Assembly: GCA_964586225.1 (NCBI GenBank)
Contig: CAZPHD010000030.1
Coordinates: forward strand, 1 to 39,512
Reading direction: 5' to 3'
Length of the DNA stretch: 39,512 bases
DNA from: JANJUB01 sp964586225
GTDB taxonomy: Bacteria; Armatimonadota; Fimbriimonadia; Fimbriimonadales; Fimbriimonadaceae
The notes beneath the pieces were generated by a model. That model made no database searches and was not told where the DNA came from. It saw only the letters and a list, made by a program, of their open reading frames with translations. The stretch's first letter is position 1. Every line of letters starts with the position of its first letter. A program made the translations under genes and the position numbers. Below are positions 23,382 through 31,606 of this stretch, one piece after another.

Positions 23382-24319
23382 GCCGGCGCTCCCGCGCTGA
23401 GCAGCCGGTCCGCAATCTCCTCGCCGGTCGCCTTGGCGGCCGCGGTCATGATGTCAAGATTGCCCGAATAGCTGGGCAGATAGTCTCCCGCGCCTTCGAC
23501 CTCGAGGAAGACGGTCGTCTTCAGCCCCTCGACGTCGCCATGACCGGGGATGTGGAGCGGCCGGTTCGATCCGAACCGCTCGAACTGCACGTCCTGCTTC
23601 AGCCGATAGCCCGGGACATATTTCTGCACCTGCTCGACCATCGCTTCCACCGAGGCGCGAACCGCCTCCTCGTCGGCCATGTCGGAGAGGGTGAAGACGG
23701 TGTCGCGCATGATCATCGGCGGCTCGGCGGGGTTCAAGATGATGATCGCCTTGCCGCGCTCGGCGCCGCCGACCGTCTCGATCCCGCGCGCCGTGGTGCG
23801 CGTGAACTCGTCGATATTGGCGCGCGTGCCGGGCCCGGCGGAGCGCGAGGAGACCGAAGCGACGATCTCGGCATATCGCACCCGCGCCACCCGCGCGACG
23901 GCGGCGACGATCGGGATCGTCGCCTGTCCGCCGCAGGTGACCATGTTGACGTTGGGTGAATCCAGATGCGCGCCGGCATTGACCGGGGGGACGGTGAAGG
24001 GCCCGAGCGCCGCCGGCGTGAGATCGATCAGCCGCTTGCCGTCGCGGCGCAGCAGCTCGTCATGCTGCTTGTGCGCGTAAGCGGAGGTGGCGTCGAAGAC
24101 GATGCCGATTTCGCCATAGCTTTCCATCCGCATCAGGCCTTCGACGCCTTCATGCGTGGTCTGGATGCCGCGCTCCCGGGCGATCGCCAGGCCTTCCGAA
24201 GCCTCGTCGATTCCGACGAGCGCGACCAGCTCGAGGTTGCGCGGCCGCTCGACCATCTTGATCATCAGATCGGTGCCGATGTTGCCGGATCCGATGATCG
24301 CGGCCTTTATCTTGTTCAT
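23378..24319 (-). CDS. mhpF: Acetaldehyde dehydrogenase (acylating)
   Basis: 313 residues of the DmpF/MhpF/BphJ family; it converts acetaldehyde, NAD+ and CoA to acetyl-CoA. The NAD fold is AAIIGSGNIGTDLMIKM (about 6-22), the catalytic cysteine is Cys129 in VNMVTCGGQATIPIV, and SRSAGPGTRANIDEFTRTT with ERGKAIIILNPAEPPMIMRDT follow. It overlaps the CoA ligase upstream and the aldolase downstream by 4 bp each. It is the last metabolic step of the meta-cleavage route. Confidence 0.95.
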   Translation of the reverse strand: MNKIKAAIIGSGNIGTDLMIKMVERPRNLELVALVGIDEASEGLAIARERGIQTTHEGVEGLMRMESYGEIGIVFDATSAYAHKQHDELLRRDGKRLIDLTPAALGPFTVPPVNAGAHLDSPNVNMVTCGGQATIPIVAAVARVARVRYAEIVASVSSRSAGPGTRANIDEFTRTTARGIETVGGAERGKAIIILNPAEPPMIMRDTVFTLSDMADEEAVRASVEAMVEQVQKYVPGYRLKQDVQFERFGSNRPLHIPGHGDVEGLKTTVFLEVEGAGDYLPSYSGNLDIMTAAAKATGEEIADRLLSAGAPA

Positions 24320-25908
24320 CCGATTTCTCCATCGGCATCCATTTGAATTGCGATTTGGGCGAGCCGCTTGCGGTCGACCTTGTTCGCCGCCGTCTTCTCG
24401 ATGGCGTCGACCAGAGCGACGCGCTGGGGAAGCTTGTAGGCGACGAGATGCTCGGCGCAGAAAGACAGCAGCTCCTCGCCCGTCACGGCGCCGGGCCGGC
24501 GCAGCATGGCGAAGGCCACCGGCACCTCGCCCTTCCGCTCGTCCGGAATTCCGACCACGGCCGCCTCCGCGACGGCGGGGTGGCGCGCCAGCACTTCCTC
24601 CACCTCACGCGGGTAGACGTTGAAGCCGTTGACGATCAGCATGTCCTTCTTGCGATCGACGAGCGTGAGGAACCCAGCTTCATCGAGGACGCCGACGTCT
24701 CCGGTGCACAGCCAGCCTTCGGGATGGCCTTCAGCATCGCCGCGATATCGGCTGACGACACGAGGGCCGCGAATGCGAATCTCGCCGACTTCGCCGACCG
24801 CCAGTATCTTTTCCTGATCCGCCAGATCGACCACCTGCAGCTCGATGCCCGTCAGGGGCCGGCCGACGGTCCCGAAGCGATGCGTGCCGTCGACCGGGTT
24901 GGCGGTGATCGGACCGGCCTCGGTCGAACCAAAAGCCTCCAGTATCGGCACCCCCACCCGCTGCTCCCAGGCCTTGAGCGTCTCGAGGAGGAAGGACGAG
25001 CCGCCGCCAGGGCAGACGCGCATGGTCGACAGATCGGCCGCGGCGAGCCGATCCGAGGCGAGCAGACCGACATAGATCGCCGCGGGCCCGCCGCTGAACA
25101 CGGTCACTCCGTTGCGCTCGACCGCCTCCAGAACCAGGTCCGGGTGGAAGCGGGGAATGATGACCAGCGGCGAACGGCTGTAGACGGGGTTCATGCAGCC
25201 CATGAGAAAGCCCCAGACGTGGGAGGTCGGGGCGACATTGAGCCACATCTCGTCGTCGAGCCGCGTCGGCCACGCTTCCTCCATGCCGGCGACCATGTTC
25301 ATCAGCGTGCGGTGCGGCCGCTCGACGCCCTTGGGGATGCCCGTGGTGCCGCCCGTGAACATCAGCGTCGCCATCGTCTCGGCATCGATCGGCACCGTCG
25401 GGCGGGGCGCCTCCGCCGCGACGAGGGCTTCGAGGGCCAAATCCCCTTCCCCCAGCGCGATCAGATCTTCGATACCCTGCGCCCTGGCGGCGGCCGGCGC
25501 GTGCTGCTCGAAACCCGCGCGGACGAGCATCGCGCGCGGCGTTGAGGAAGCCAGAAGCGGCGCGAGCTCGGATGCGGTGTAGGCGGGGTTGAGCATCGTC
25601 ACCTGCGCACCGGCGGCCAGGGCGGCGTAAATGGCGATATTGGCTTCGATCGAATTGGGGATCAGGACCGCGACCCGTTCCCCGGCGACGCCGATGTGGG
25701 TCAGACGCTGCGCGACCGCGGCGACGGCCCGGCCATAGTCGGCGTAGCTGATCCGCCGGTCGCCATCGATCAGGGCCGTCCTGGGCCCGGCTTCGTCCAT
25801 CGCATGCCAGAACATGCTCACGGCATCGGCGAAGGGCAGACGCCGGTGAGCGGGATCTCCCGCCACGGGGGCGCTTCCCGGGCCGGTCGGAGAAGCTGGC
25901 TTCGTCAT
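24316..25908 (-). CDS. AMP-forming acyl-CoA ligase
   Basis: 530 residues of the ANL superfamily. Motifs are LMFTGGTTGIPKGVERPHRT, ILEAFGSTEAGPIT, WLCTGDVGVLDEAGFLTLVDRKKDMLIVNGFNVYPREVEEVL, and a C-terminal lysine region KTAANKVDRKRLA. It is encoded inside the dioxygenase operon with 4-bp overlaps on both sides (start 25908; downstream gene start 24319). Standard meta-cleavage operons do not need a ligase. The simplest reading is that the carboxylic acid released by the hydrolase is activated for beta-oxidation, or that the ring substrate is itself a CoA thioester. It is distinct from the ligase at 20271. Confidence 0.9.
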   Translation of the reverse strand: MTKPASPTGPGSAPVAGDPAHRRLPFADAVSMFWHAMDEAGPRTALIDGDRRISYADYGRAVAAVAQRLTHIGVAGERVAVLIPNSIEANIAIYAALAAGAQVTMLNPAYTASELAPLLASSTPRAMLVRAGFEQHAPAAARAQGIEDLIALGEGDLALEALVAAEAPRPTVPIDAETMATLMFTGGTTGIPKGVERPHRTLMNMVAGMEEAWPTRLDDEMWLNVAPTSHVWGFLMGCMNPVYSRSPLVIIPRFHPDLVLEAVERNGVTVFSGGPAAIYVGLLASDRLAAADLSTMRVCPGGGSSFLLETLKAWEQRVGVPILEAFGSTEAGPITANPVDGTHRFGTVGRPLTGIELQVVDLADQEKILAVGEVGEIRIRGPRVVSRYRGDAEGHPEGWLCTGDVGVLDEAGFLTLVDRKKDMLIVNGFNVYPREVEEVLARHPAVAEAAVVGIPDERKGEVPVAFAMLRRPGAVTGEELLSFCAEHLVAYKLPQRVALVDAIEKTAANKVDRKRLAQIAIQMDADGEIG

Positions 25909-26456
25909 AGGAAGGTGTTGATGTTCTTGGCCTGGAGGACGGTCTGCTGAAGCTGGATGAAGCGGCGGGCGATCTTCAGATCGCCACTCTCGTCGCGGCG
26001 GATGAGGTCGCGACGCCGCGCCGTCAGCTCAAGCTGCTCCGCCTCGTTGCGGTGGCGGACGTTGAACACGACGGAGTAGACGGTCCATTCGTTCGGCCGC
26101 TCGGTTGGCTCCACTTCAATATTGCCGACCATGTGAAAGTGGCGCGTCGGCGGGTCCTCCGCCCATGCCGTCGTCTGAAGCGCGCGTTCGACGCGCTTCT
26201 TCAGATAGTCGAGGTCGTCATCGAAATAGGCCATCCGGCTGAGGCTGATCTTCTCCGCCTTGTCGGCGCGGTAGCGCGCCTGAATCCCGGGCATCCAGTA
26301 ATGGATGTCCTCAGCCATCAGCCCGAGCCAATCCTCGTAGCGCTCCTCGTCGAGCAGCCTCGCCTCGCGATAGAGAAATTGTTCGATCTCGAAGGCGAGA
26401 TCCCGATCGACGGGAGGCCCGTTGAGCCGTGCTGCCGAAGTGTTGGTAATGTCCAT
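25905..26456 (-). CDS. Ring-hydroxylating dioxygenase, beta subunit
   Basis: 183 residues of the small-subunit (NTF2-like) family of Rieske non-heme iron dioxygenases (HcaF/BphA2). Conserved pieces are EIEQFLYREARLLDEERYEDWLGLMAEDIHYWMP at the N-terminus and VYSVVFNVRHRNEAEQLELTARRRDLIRR with IARRFIQLQQTVLQAKNINTFL at the C-terminus. It is structural in the alpha3beta3 oxygenase. It starts 12 bp after the alpha subunit stop and overlaps the CoA ligase by 4 bp. Confidence 0.94.
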   Translation of the reverse strand: MDITNTSAARLNGPPVDRDLAFEIEQFLYREARLLDEERYEDWLGLMAEDIHYWMPGIQARYRADKAEKISLSRMAYFDDDLDYLKKRVERALQTTAWAEDPPTRHFHMVGNIEVEPTERPNEWTVYSVVFNVRHRNEAEQLELTARRRDLIRRDESGDLKIARRFIQLQQTVLQAKNINTFL

Positions 26457-26468
26457 CCCTGGTCGTTC

Positions 26469-27785
26469 CTAGCGCGCGGGCACGTCCGCCCAGCTGGCGG
26501 CGGTCATCAGATCCAGCCAGCGCTGGTAGAAAGCTCGGTGGTTCGCTTCGTTGACCTGATTGCTGTGGACATGCCCCTTCAGCTCCGGATGGTCGATCTC
26601 AGACCCCAGGCCGAGACCGGTGTGAAGCTTGCGACGCCGAGTCACGACACCGGCGTTGGAGGCGGTGCAATGTTCGAAATTCTCGCCATCGTCCATTTCG
26701 AACACACCGGCCGGGGAGAAGGTGAGCATCACGCCGCGGCGATATTTTTCCTTCAACGACTCCGGGGCATTCTTGTTGAGGAACACCCAGGTGTGAAGCT
26801 CGGTCTCCGTCGGCCCTTTCGGATTCCAGGTGCGGAAGGTGTTGTGGCCGGCGAGGAAGGAAAGATTGGGGAACACCGTGGCCGAACTGAGCGAGCCGAT
26901 CATCCGGCTGCGCATCTTGCCCAGCCGTTCCTGGAACCTGGCCTCGCTGTCGCGGAGATAATCGACGATTTCAGGTTCGCCCAGCGTCGCCGCATTGCCG
27001 ATGAAATCGGTCCCGAACTCCCAGCCATGGCCATTGGCATTGACCTGGAAGGACCGATCAGGGTGCATCCTGGGCGCCTTCCCGAACAAAGCGAGCAAGG
27101 CGGAACTGTGGGTCCAGGTGGCGTGATAGGCGTCGCCGATGAAGTTCTCGGCGGGGAACTTCCAGTTGCACTTGAGGCGCGACTTGATGTTGCCGTCGAC
27201 GAATTCGATTCCGCCCTCGTCATTGTCCAGCAGCACGTCGAGGTACCAGCGGAAGTCGCCGAGATAATCGGCGAGCGACGGAGCCTCGGGATCGAAATTG
27301 GCGAAGTGCATTCCGCCGTAGCTTTCGACCCGTGCCTTGTGGAGGCCGAGCTTCTCGCGGTCGAAAGTGGGATTGTCCTTGTACAGATGCTCGGCCGTCA
27401 CCCCGGCGAGCGCACCGTCCAGGCCATAGGACCACCCGTGAAAGTTGCAGGTGAAGCGGCGCGCGCTGCCAGCCTCCGCGAAGCAGACCCGGTTGCCGCG
27501 ATGGCTGCACGAATTGATGAAGGTATGAACCTGGTTGTCGCGGGCGCGCGCGACGATCACCGCGTCTTCGCCGACATAGGTCGTCAGGAAATCGCCGACG
27601 TTCGGAATCTGGCTGTCATGGGCGACGAAGATCCAGCTTCTCGCGAAGATCCGCTCGAGCTCCAGCGCGTAAATGTCCGAATCCCAGAAGATGCTCCGGT
27701 CCAGCCAGCCCTGACCGGGATCGACCAGCGCCCGAAGCGCCTCGACATTGTCGGCCTGATGGCTTCGCGGGTGAAGAAGCGACAT
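26469..27785 (-). CDS. Ring-hydroxylating dioxygenase, alpha (Rieske) subunit
   Basis: 438 residues; the catalytic subunit of a class II/III aromatic dioxygenase that adds both atoms of O2 to an aromatic ring to give a cis-dihydrodiol. The Rieske ligands are Cys93-x-His95 (SCSHRGN) and Cys113-x2-His116 (CNFHGW). The mononuclear iron site is Asp218-x2-His221-x4-His226 in FIGDAYHATWTH; Asp218 is the bridging residue or ligand. Length and layout resemble BphA1/HcaE/NdoB. It starts 2 bp after the LigB stop, so translation is coupled. Sequence inspection cannot fix the substrate; a mono- or bicyclic hydrocarbon, or an acid-substituted benzene, would fit. Confidence 0.95.
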   Translation of the reverse strand: MSLLHPRSHQADNVEALRALVDPGQGWLDRSIFWDSDIYALELERIFARSWIFVAHDSQIPNVGDFLTTYVGEDAVIVARARDNQVHTFINSCSHRGNRVCFAEAGSARRFTCNFHGWSYGLDGALAGVTAEHLYKDNPTFDREKLGLHKARVESYGGMHFANFDPEAPSLADYLGDFRWYLDVLLDNDEGGIEFVDGNIKSRLKCNWKFPAENFIGDAYHATWTHSSALLALFGKAPRMHPDRSFQVNANGHGWEFGTDFIGNAATLGEPEIVDYLRDSEARFQERLGKMRSRMIGSLSSATVFPNLSFLAGHNTFRTWNPKGPTETELHTWVFLNKNAPESLKEKYRRGVMLTFSPAGVFEMDDGENFEHCTASNAGVVTRRRKLHTGLGLGSEIDHPELKGHVHSNQVNEANHRAFYQRWLDLMTAASWADVPAR

Positions 27786-27787
27786 GT

Positions 27788-28654
27788 TCAGGCCTCGACG
27801 GTTGCGCGTTGAAAGACAGGATCGCCGGCGGACCGCGAACCGGCGTGGATCTGCGCGAAGCCGAGCCCGGTCACGCCGCCATCCCAGGCATGATATGCGA
27901 GCACTTCGCCCTGCGCGCCCGGCAGCGCGCCCATCACCGCGAGGTAATGGCGGATCTCCAGTGCACCATTTCCGCCGCGCAGCATGGTCTCGCGGTCGGA
28001 AAGGGTGAGGAGCGATCGGGCGTCGCCGGACGCAATCGCGTCGAGCACGAAACGGTCGAAATCCTGCTCGATCTTCCCCATCTCGCCGGTTCCGACCCAG
28101 TGGCTGATCCCGCCGCTTCCGAAAATCACGACGCGCTCATCGCCGTCCTGCGCCTCGACCGCGGCTCTCAGCATCGCGCCGAATTGATGCGCCCGCTGAA
28201 GGCGGATGTACGGCTCCACCCCGCTCGCCATGTAGACGGGCACGGTCTTCACCGATCCGTCTTCCGGCAGGCAGAGCTGGGCGGGCACGCCGATCGCATG
28301 GTCGACCGCGAGACCCTTGGAGACGGCGAGGTCGAAGCCGGCCTCCTGCGAATAGGAAAAGATGTGCTTCGCCAGCCCGGGATTATGCGGGATCGCCTTG
28401 TTGGGGACGCCGGGGAGCTGATCGACCGGGCCGTTGATCTCGCCGAGGCCGATGAGGAGCTGCGGAAGGCATTTGGGACCGAACAGGATGTAATGGTCGG
28501 CGCCGATAATGATTGCCGAAGTCGCACGCAGTTCGGCGACGCGGCGCCGGATCTCCGCGTAAGCCTCGAGGACCGAGCCCGGGTCCTTCTTCCGCGGGTT
28601 GATGAACACCAGCGGGTCATGCGACATGATGAAGCCGCCGACGATCGCGCTCAC
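27788..28654 (-). CDS. LigB-like extradiol dioxygenase, beta (catalytic) subunit
   Basis: 288 residues of the class III LigB superfamily, catalytic subunit. Likely Fe(II) ligands are His12 (FIMSHDP) and His54 (GADHY). VDHAIGVP (His119) and GSGGISHWVG (His185, corresponding to the catalytic base of protocatechuate 4,5-dioxygenase) are conserved. It starts with GTG at 28654, overlapping the alpha-subunit stop by 4 bp (GTGA). Together with LigA it should open the catechol produced by the dioxygenase and SDR. It is clearly distinct from the single-subunit MhpB-like enzyme at 13733. Confidence 0.9.
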   Translation of the reverse strand: MSAIVGGFIMSHDPLVFINPRKKDPGSVLEAYAEIRRRVAELRATSAIIIGADHYILFGPKCLPQLLIGLGEINGPVDQLPGVPNKAIPHNPGLAKHIFSYSQEAGFDLAVSKGLAVDHAIGVPAQLCLPEDGSVKTVPVYMASGVEPYIRLQRAHQFGAMLRAAVEAQDGDERVVIFGSGGISHWVGTGEMGKIEQDFDRFVLDAIASGDARSLLTLSDRETMLRGGNGALEIRHYLAVMGALPGAQGEVLAYHAWDGGVTGLGFAQIHAGSRSAGDPVFQRATVEA

Positions 28655-28932
28655 GACGCCGCCTCCAGCTGCGACTGCAGCGTCGGCATCTTGCCGAGAT
28701 ATTCGGGCATCGAGCGGGGGCCGTGGAGCCCCATGTAGAAGCCCATCAGCAGCATCGGATTGAGGCCGCGCCGGAACAGCTCCGCCACCTCCTCCTGCGC
28801 CACCAGGCGGCGCTCTTCCTCGTCGAGCGCATAGCGGCCGAGAAATTCCTCAGGCTGCTCGCTGTAGGTGCGCCGCGCCTTCCCCGAGCAGCCGATGTCG
28901 TAGAGGCACTGTTCCAGACCGTTCGAGCTCAT
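28651..28932 (-). CDS. LigA-like extradiol dioxygenase, alpha subunit
   Basis: A 93-residue helical protein of the LigA family: LEQCLYDIGCSGKARRTYSEQPEEFLGRYALDEEERRLV then FRRGLNPMLLMGFYMGLHG. In protocatechuate 4,5-dioxygenase this subunit caps the active site of LigB and sets specificity. It overlaps the hydrolase stop (start ATG 28932) and the LigB start by 4 bp each. Shorter than the sphingomonad LigA (about 139 residues), but the core helices are present. Confidence 0.9.
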   Translation of the reverse strand: MSSNGLEQCLYDIGCSGKARRTYSEQPEEFLGRYALDEEERRLVAQEEVAELFRRGLNPMLLMGFYMGLHGPRSMPEYLGKMPTLQSQLEAAS

Positions 28933-29771
28933 AACGCCGCCACCCCTTCAAGGAACGCCTCTAGCTCGCCGACGAACCGGTCCTCGCGCTCCAGCTGCAC
29001 CCAATGGCCGCATTGGCCGAAGACGTGCAGCTCCGACTTGGCGAGGTGACGGTGCATGCGCACGGCGACGTCGAGCGGGATGACACGGTCTTCCCGGCCA
29101 TGGAGGATCAGGGCCGGAACCGTGATCGCGTCGAGCTGCTCCAGCGGCACGCCCCGGACGATGCGCGGCTTGTCACCCTCGGATGGCTTCGGCTGGAGCT
29201 TGCGGATCGTGTCCATCCCACTGTTCACCTTCGCCACCGCGAAGCGCGCCTCGACCATCTCGCGGGTGACGATCGCCGGATCATATGGGAAGCGCTGCAT
29301 CATCGCCTCCATATTCTCCAGCGTCGGCTCGAAATTGTAGCTGTCGGCGAGCCCGCCGGTCTGCTCGAACTCGCCAGCCGGCGTGCCCATCAGGACGAGC
29401 GAGTGGATGCGCTCGGGGTGCCGGCCCATGATCGCGAGCGAAAGAGCGCCTCCGAAGCTATTCCCCACCAGAGTCACCTGATCGAGATCCAACGCCTCAA
29501 GCAACCCCGACAGATGAGCGACCCACAGCTTGATGTTCGGCTCGCGATCCTCCGGGCGCTTGGTAAAGCCGAAGCCGACGATGTCCGGAGCGATCACGCG
29601 ATATTTCTGCGCGAGGCGGGGAATGACACGCTGCCAATTCTGCCAGGCGCTGACTCCGGGGCCAGAACCATGCAGAAGCACCAGAGGCCGTCCGGAGCCG
29701 GCCTCATGATAATTGGTGGTGATGCCGTCGATCTCGATCGAGCGGCCGACGTCGGGAAGAACAGAAGTCAT
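28929..29771 (-). CDS. meta-cleavage product hydrolase
   Basis: 280 residues from ATG 29771 (MTSVLPDVGRSIEIDG; ribosome binding site GGAAAG). The open frame upstream to 29885 would run over an operator and give an atypical N-terminus. Catalytic triad: Ser105 in GNSFGG, Asp228 in HGREDRVIP, His256 in QCGHW. The YHEAGSGRPLVLLHGSGPGVSAWQNW block marks the C-C hydrolases of meta pathways. It is the first gene of the nine-gene operon; the shared operator 29784-29797 lies 12 bp before the start codon. It releases 2-hydroxypenta-2,4-dienoate for the hydratase at 30729 and a carboxylic acid whose identity depends on the ring substituent. Confidence 0.93.
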   Translation of the reverse strand: MTSVLPDVGRSIEIDGITTNYHEAGSGRPLVLLHGSGPGVSAWQNWQRVIPRLAQKYRVIAPDIVGFGFTKRPEDREPNIKLWVAHLSGLLEALDLDQVTLVGNSFGGALSLAIMGRHPERIHSLVLMGTPAGEFEQTGGLADSYNFEPTLENMEAMMQRFPYDPAIVTREMVEARFAVAKVNSGMDTIRKLQPKPSEGDKPRIVRGVPLEQLDAITVPALILHGREDRVIPLDVAVRMHRHLAKSELHVFGQCGHWVQLEREDRFVGELEAFLEGVAAL

Positions 29772-29783
29772 AGCGCGCTTTCC

Positions 29784-29797
29784 ATACTTTAGAGTAC
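29784..29797. promoter_or_regulatory. Shared operator site 3 (nine-gene dioxygenase operon)
   Basis: ATACTTTAGAGTAC, matching ATAC-N6-GTAT with one mismatch in the last base; inner palindrome TACT-TTAG-AGTA. It sits just before the start codon of the first gene of the operon, so a bound repressor would block initiation or early elongation. Confidence 0.6.
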
Positions 29798-29884
29798 TGA
29801 AACTAGCCGAGCCGGAGCCCTTGTCAATCCCGCCGCTTACCGGCGCCGCCGAAAAACTCCTCCTCAAATGCGTTGCACGCGTCA

Positions 29885-29898
29885 ATACCTAAAGGTAT
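29885..29898. promoter_or_regulatory. Shared operator site 4 (SDR-hydratase operon)
   Basis: ATACCTAAAGGTAT, palindromic except for the central two bases. It is upstream of the SDR gene and 101 bp centre-to-centre from site 3. The two face the two arms of the divergent promoter region 29772-29932. It covers the ATG at 29897. Confidence 0.7.
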
Positions 29899-29932
29899 GT
29901 TCTGCGCGCAACAAAGCGGAATGAGACCACAG

Positions 29933-30718
29933 ATGGGATGGCTGGAGGGGCAGATAGCCCTCATCACCGGCGGCGGATCCGGCATCGGACGCGCGGTCGC
30001 CACGCGCTTCCTTCGGGAGGGCGCCACCGTCGTCGTGCTGGATCGCGACGAAGAGCGCCTCGCTAGCCTCGAGGAGGAGCTCGGCTCCGGATGCGCGACC
30101 ATAACGGGCGACGCAGCCAATCCGGACGTGGTCGCGCGCGCGGTCGGACTCGCGATGGAGCGTTTCGGCCGGATCGATGCGGCGATCGGCAATGTCGGCG
30201 TGTTCGACTGGCACAAGCGGCTCGATCGAATGACGGCCGCGGAGCTCGAAAAGGCGGCGAACGAGATGGTCGCGATCAACCTCAAATCTCACCTGTTCCT
30301 GACGCGCGAGGCCTATGGGCCGCTCAAGGCCAGCGGCGGCAGCCTCATCATCACCTGCTCCACCGCCAGCTTCCGTGGCGGCGGCGGCGGAGCACTCTAC
30401 ACCGCGACCAAGTTCGCCCTGCGCGGCTTGGTCTATCAGCTTGCCCATGAGTGGGCGCCGGAGGTGCGGGTAAACGGCGTCGCGCCGGGGGGCACCGTCA
30501 CCTCCCTTTCGGGGCTCGACGCGCTGGGTTCGGCGGATCGGCGGGTCAACGGCGACGAACGCATCATCTCGGCGATCGGCTCGGCGACCCCGCTGGGCTT
30601 CGCCGCCGCGCCCGAGGATCATGCCGGACTCTATGTGCTTCTCGCATCGCGGGAGAATTCGCGCGGCATGACCGGAAGCATCATCGTGAGCGACGGCGGA
30701 CTATTGGCCAGGATCTGA
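29933..30718 (+). CDS. SDR-family cis-dihydrodiol dehydrogenase
   Basis: 261 residues (ATG 29933; ATGs at 29921 and 29897 are possible, but the latter lies in an operator). Short-chain dehydrogenase with the GGGSGIG cofactor motif (13-19), Ser143, and Tyr156-x3-Lys160 (YTATK). The segments AIGNVGVFDWH and FRGGGGGALYTATKFALRGLVYQLAHEWAPEVRVNGVAPGG closely follow HcaB/BphB cis-diol dehydrogenases, which oxidise the dihydrodiol made by the dioxygenase to a catechol with NAD+. It is divergent from the oxygenase operon and followed after 10 bp by the hydratase. Confidence 0.92.
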   Translation: MGWLEGQIALITGGGSGIGRAVATRFLREGATVVVLDRDEERLASLEEELGSGCATITGDAANPDVVARAVGLAMERFGRIDAAIGNVGVFDWHKRLDRMTAAELEKAANEMVAINLKSHLFLTREAYGPLKASGGSLIITCSTASFRGGGGGALYTATKFALRGLVYQLAHEWAPEVRVNGVAPGGTVTSLSGLDALGSADRRVNGDERIISAIGSATPLGFAAAPEDHAGLYVLLASRENSRGMTGSIIVSDGGLLARI

Positions 30719-30728
30719 AGAGGGACAA

Positions 30729-31511
30729 ATGAGCAGAAGCGCAATCGAACAAGCCGCACGGGAATTGCGGGAAGCCTATGGATCCGAACCGGTGGAGCCG
30801 ATCCGCGAGCGTCTGCTCGAGAACCTCCCGGAGCTCGGCTACGAGGTTCAGGAGATCAACACGCGCTTTTGGGAGGCGCATGGGCGCAAGATCGTGGGGC
30901 GGAAGATCGGCCTCACTTCCCCGGCTGTCCAGTCGCAGCTCGGCGTGCATGAGCCCGATTACGGGATCCTCTTCAAGGACATGGAGGTGCCCGATTGCGG
31001 CCGCTTCTCCGCCGCGAGCGTCCATCAGCCGCGGGCCGAGGGGGAGCTGGCGTTCGGGCTCAAAGCCGCCCTTAACGATCCCGACGCGAGCGAAGCGGAT
31101 GTGGAAGAAGCGATAGAGTGGATGGCGCCGGCCATCGAAATCGTCGGAAGCCGGGTACGCGATTGGCAGATCCGTATCGTCGACACGGTCGCCGACAACG
31201 CGTCCTCGGGCATGTTCGTCGTGGGGAGCGACCGCCGGACCTTTCGCCGGGCGGAGGCGGACGGGCTTTCCATGGAGCTTCTGGAGGATGACAGGGTCGT
31301 CTCGGCGGGAGCGGCGAGCGCTTGCCTGGGAAGCCCGGTGACGGCGCTCACCTGGCTTGCCCGAAAGATGGCGGCGGTCGGCCGGCCTCTCGGCGCCGGC
31401 GACCTTGTGCTGTCCGGCGCCTTCGGATCCCTCGCCCCGATGGCGTCCGGTCACCGCTACACGCTCAAGATGAGCGGTTTCGCGGAGCTGTGGATCGACT
31501 GCACCGACTAG
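30729..31511 (+). CDS. mhpD: 2-oxopent-4-enoate hydratase
   Basis: 260 residues of the MhpD/DmpE/XylJ hydratase family (fumarylacetoacetate-hydrolase-like fold). It converts 2-hydroxypenta-2,4-dienoate to 4-hydroxy-2-oxovalerate with a divalent metal. Landmarks are GRKIGLTSPAVQSQLGVHEPDYGILFKDM, PRAEGELAFGLKA (metal-binding Glu), APAIEIVGSRVRDWQIRIVDTVADNASSGMFVVG, and the C-terminal AVGRPLGAGDLVLSGAFGSLAPM. The ribosome binding site GAGGGA precedes ATG 30729. It supplies the substrate of the aldolase encoded in the divergent operon. Confidence 0.95.
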   Translation: MSRSAIEQAARELREAYGSEPVEPIRERLLENLPELGYEVQEINTRFWEAHGRKIVGRKIGLTSPAVQSQLGVHEPDYGILFKDMEVPDCGRFSAASVHQPRAEGELAFGLKAALNDPDASEADVEEAIEWMAPAIEIVGSRVRDWQIRIVDTVADNASSGMFVVGSDRRTFRRAEADGLSMELLEDDRVVSAGAASACLGSPVTALTWLARKMAAVGRPLGAGDLVLSGAFGSLAPMASGHRYTLKMSGFAELWIDCTD

Positions 31512-31565
31512 CCTCGTTCGCGATCAACTCGAACCGAGCCACGAGCCTATTTTCCTTTCCGCGAT

Positions 31566-31592
31566 TTTCTGGCCAGATCATCTGGCTAGAAA
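31566..31592. terminator. 27-bp near-perfect palindrome between convergent genes
   Basis: Arms of 13 bp (TTTCTGGCCAGAT at 31566-31578 and ATCTGGCTAGAAA at 31580-31592) with one mismatch and a one-base centre. It sits between the hydratase stop (31511) and the oxidoreductase stop (31607). It is most easily read as a bidirectional terminator with U/A-rich edges. The minimal loop is unusual, and a protein-binding site is also possible. Confidence 0.5.
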
Positions 31593-31606
31593 CACTCCGA
31601 GCGGTT

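Noticed and set aside
24343..25545. A 400-codon open frame on the plus strand
   Set aside because: Antisense to a CoA ligase with intact ANL motifs.
26052..27812. A 586-codon open frame on the plus strand
   Set aside because: Antisense to the dioxygenase alpha and beta subunits, which carry all their cofactor ligands.
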